Source: Rhodococcus rhodochrous
Lineage (GTDB): Bacteria > Actinomycetota > Actinomycetes > Mycobacteriales > Mycobacteriaceae
Length of the DNA: 64,000 nucleotides
Direction of reading: 5' to 3'
Assembly (NCBI RefSeq): GCF_900187265.1
Contig: NZ_LT906450.1
Location: 4,827,444 to 4,891,443 of the forward strand
The notes under the pieces are model-generated. The model did not search any database. It was not told the DNA's origin and saw nothing but the letters and a program-made list of their open reading frames with translations. This document shows, piece by piece, positions 61,981 through 64,000 of the stretch (positions are counted from its first letter, which is position 1; every line of letters starts with the position of its first letter). A program made the position numbers and the translations under genes.

Positions 61981-62005
61981 CCCTTCGGCCACCGTGGCCG
62001 GAGGG
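61981..62005. terminator. conserved hairpin of element B
   Basis: CCCTTCGGCC pairs with GGCCGGAGGG around an ACCGT loop (one T-G pair). Differences from copy A in the inner stem are compensated on both sides. Confidence 0.55.
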
Positions 62006-62183
62006 CTCGAGTCGTTTCTTGCGCATCGACGTGCACGAGGGCCGCTCCGGTAACCGAGGCACATCGACGCATTCGTCGCTCGTCTCCCACAGTCCGACGT
62101 CAGCGCATCGACGCTGCGAACCGGGGTGCCATTCCTCGCGTTCGAAACCGACTGGGCACCAGTATCCTTCGTCTCCACAGCTG

Positions 62184-62348
62184 GTGGTGGAGCACCCGAT
62201 CGTGAGGGTCGACACGAACGACCGGGTCCAGTATCAGCCACACGCCGAAAACGGTGTGGGGCTACAGGTGCTGGCCGAGACGGTCTATCGGGGTATGGCG
62301 ACCGGGCAGCGTTGGGGAAGGGGCCGAAGGCAATACAGGGACCCGTAG
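62184..62348 (+). CDS. possible second small ORF of element B
   Basis: 54 residues, VVEHPIVRVDTNDRVQ then VLAETVYRGMATGQRWGRGRR, counterpart of 51318-51575 but ending earlier. Mostly silent single-base differences between the copies support a shared frame; no ribosome site seen. Confidence 0.25.
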   Translation: MVEHPIVRVDTNDRVQYQPHAENGVGLQVLAETVYRGMATGQRWGRGRRQYRDP

Positions 62349-62497
62349 GGTCTCCGATCGGTCATGCGCAGCCACCCGAAGGGCGCCCGCTTTTCTTTTC
62401 CGTCAGCGTGCGTTTCCTGTAACGTCGAGCAGCCGCCGCAGCAGCGTCTGCACCAACTGGCTGTCAAACGCTTCCAGCATGTCGTCTGCCATGAGCA

Positions 62498-62562
62498 TGG
62501 GACCAGTTTGATCTGATTTTGCCAGGGTGATGGGACCACCTGGATTGCCAGTTATGGGACCA
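62498..62562. repeat. left-end repeats of the IS21 element
   Basis: TGGGACCA occurs at 62498-62505, 62531-62538 and 62555-62562, the first two each followed by a GAT and a TTGCCAG block. IS21 elements carry such repeated transposase-binding sites near their ends, so the left boundary is probably about 62498. The other end is outside the window, so the boundary is not proven. The 105 bp between repeat B and this point hold only a 29-residue minus-strand frame (62403-62492) of no recognisable origin. Confidence 0.6.
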
Positions 62563-62643
62563 CCGGCGCGCCTTGCCGGTGGTCTCGTCGTTTGCTCGTT
62601 CGATCGTCCGTGACAGCTCAACGAGGTCGCGGAGGTCGACAGC

Positions 62644-64000
62644 ATGGCTTTTCGGGAGATCAGCGTGAACGAGATCAGAGAAGTACTGCGACTGTGGCTC
62701 GGGACGGCAGCACTGCCGGCCCCGGGATTGCGCAAGATCGCCGAGCATGCCGGTGTGGACCGTAAGACCGTCCGCCGTTACGTCGAGGCAGCGCAAGCAG
62801 CCGGCCTGGAGAAAACCGACAGTGCCGCCGCTGTCGATGACGATTTGATCGCGGCCGTCGTCGATACCGTTCGACCTGACCGCCCGCACGGTCACGGCGC
62901 CACATGGGAACAACTCGTGTCCCATGAAGAGCAGATCACCAAATGGGTGGCCGGGGACGGTGAACAGAAGCCACTCACGATCACCAAAATCGAAGTTCTG
63001 CTTGCCCGTAAAGGCTGCGTAGTGCCGTACCGGACGTTGCACCGGTTCGCCACCGACCGTTGCGGTTTCGGCCGCAAAGACCTTACTGTCCGCGTCGTCG
63101 ACGGCGACCCAGGTATCGAATGCCAAGTCGACTTCGGCTACCTGGGAATGCTCACCGACCCCGAAGACGGACGATCCCGCAAGGTCCACGCCCTGATCTT
63201 CACCGCCGTCTACAGCCGGCACATGTTCGTATGGCTGACGTACTCGCAGACGTTGGTGGCGGTACTCGCCGGCTGCGAGGCAGCGTGGAAGTTCTTTGGC
63301 GGAGTCTTCGCAGTCTTGATCCCGGACAACCTCAAACCCGTTGTCAACGAGTCAGATCCGATCAATCCACGCTTCAGTGATGGCTGGCTCGACTACAGCA
63401 ACCACGTCGGGTTCATCACCGATCCAGCCCGGGTCAGCTCTCCGAAGGACAAACCCAAAGTCGAACGCACTGTCCAGTACGTGCGCGGCAACTTCTGGGC
63501 AGGTGAACGATTCGCCAGCCTCATCGAAGCGCAGGATGCAGTGGTCCGTTGGTGCAGCAGCACCGCAGGCCTGCGTATTCATGAGACCACCTGCGCACGG
63601 CCGCTGGAGGTGTTCGAAGACTCCGAACTGCCGGTGCTGCTGCCGGTGCCTGCGGCCTACGACGTGCCGATCTTCAAGGACGTGAAGGTCCACCGCGACT
63701 TTCACGCTGAAGTCGGACGCGCGTTGTATTCGTTGCCGCAGCAGTGGATCGGGTCGAGACTGTCGGTGCGTGCGGACACCGAACTGGTGAAGTTCTATCA
63801 CCGCGGCACCCTGGTGAAGATCCACCCTCGGCAACGTCCCGGCGGTCGTAGTACCGACCGCGCTGACCTGCCCGAGCACAAGTCCGACTACGCGCTACGT
63901 GATGTCACCTCACTGATTCGTAAGTGCACCGCACACGGGGCGAACATCGGTATCTACGCCGAACGAATTCTCGACGACCCGCTGCCGTGGACGAGGATCC
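62644..64000 (+). mobile_element. istA: IS21-family transposase (IstA), 3' end outside window
   Basis: 452 codons from ATG 62644 to the window edge, uninterrupted. N-terminal HTH (LRKIAEHAGVDRKTVRRYVE, about residues 30-49), then the DDE core: first Asp in CQVDFGYLG (about 162), second in VLIPDNLKPV (about 226), Glu in KPKVERTVQY (about 273). C-terminal part FHAEVGRALYSLPQQW is typical of IstA. An istB helper gene is expected just beyond the window. No frameshift is seen, so the element may be active. It lies immediately after repeat element B. Confidence 0.92.

Larger units (their letters stand above)
61721..62392 (+). repeat. repeat element copy B (about 0.67 kb, structured)
   Basis: Fills the gap between the glutamate-synthase-like gene and the IS21 element and matches copy A (50846-51522) in the same orientation. 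Hairpins: GACCCCGGA/TCCGGGGTC (61801-61835), GACAG/CTGTC before the ATG at 61863, GTGGA/TCCAC within it, and 61981-62005. Its right end is about 105 bp from the first IS repeat. The last block is followed by TTTTCTTTT, a T-rich run missing in copy A. Identity was judged by eye only. Confidence 0.85.

Noticed and set aside
62403-62492. 29-residue minus-strand frame next to the IS left end
   Set aside because: Too short, no ribosome site, no recognisable family; its start falls at the IS boundary, so it is probably chance.

Overview
The window is high-GC actinobacterial chromosome, most likely Rhodococcus or a close relative. The signs are a strong third-position G/C bias, frequent GTG starts, many TetR, IclR and MarR regulators, an F420-dependent (LLM-class) oxidoreductase, mycofactocin-type dehydrogenases, CYP136- and FadD36-like proteins, and actinobacterial tyrosine catabolism genes. 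No rRNA, tRNA or CRISPR array was seen. It reads as ordinary catabolic chromosome up to about 50 kb and becomes more accessory towards the right edge.

Layout. 1-9.7 kb: an xdhC fragment and amidase; an MFS exporter; an alpha/beta hydrolase; an LLM oxidoreductase; a MOSC protein; fadD36 divergent from an IclR regulator; a DUF2975-like/XRE pair with three operator-like dyads. 9.8-13.7 kb: homogentisate operon (hmgA, an unknown gene, fahA) under a MarR regulator with a clear palindromic operator. 13.9-16.7 kb: DedA protein, a NarL-type two-component system, a small secreted protein. 16.8-22.6 kb: an IclR-controlled catabolic operon (SnoaL-like, two SDRs, a flavoprotein, an MHS-type transporter) for an unidentified substrate. 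22.7-28.4 kb: a YhgE/Pip-like membrane protein, then a DNA repair island: a Pol I-like polymerase facing an ogt - sigma factor - ogt - alkA operon whose genes all overlap. 29.2-36.2 kb: TetR/CYP136/SDR, then an acyl-CoA dehydrogenase operon with its TetR and an AdhB-like alcohol dehydrogenase. 36.4-41.6 kb: hppD divergent from an Lrp regulator, an amino-acid dehydrogenase and an amino-acid permease; with hmgA and fahA this completes most of a Tyr/Phe degradation route. 41.5-47.9 kb: VOC and RibD-like proteins, a TetR/hydrolase pair sharing three matching operators, and a TetR-controlled ferredoxin - P450 - carveol-dehydrogenase-like SDR operon. 47.9-50.6 kb: a second membrane protein/XRE pair, a methyltransferase, DinB-like and YdcF-like proteins. 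50.8-64 kb: two diverged copies of an about 0.67 kb element with conserved hairpins and small ORFs, an ECF41/SigJ-type sigma factor driving a flavin oxidoreductase, a solitary HsdR amid small cell-envelope proteins, an FMN-binding glutamate-synthase-like protein, and the left part of an IS21-family element running off the window.

The most unusual items are the duplicated structured element (50846-51522 and 61721-62392), the sigma factor built into the alkylation-repair operon, the uncharacterised gene between hmgA and fahA, and several operator families that can be assigned by shared motifs inside the window. Starts were chosen from Shine-Dalgarno sequences, stop/start overlaps and family lengths. 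All functional calls rest on reading motifs by eye; no database search was run.
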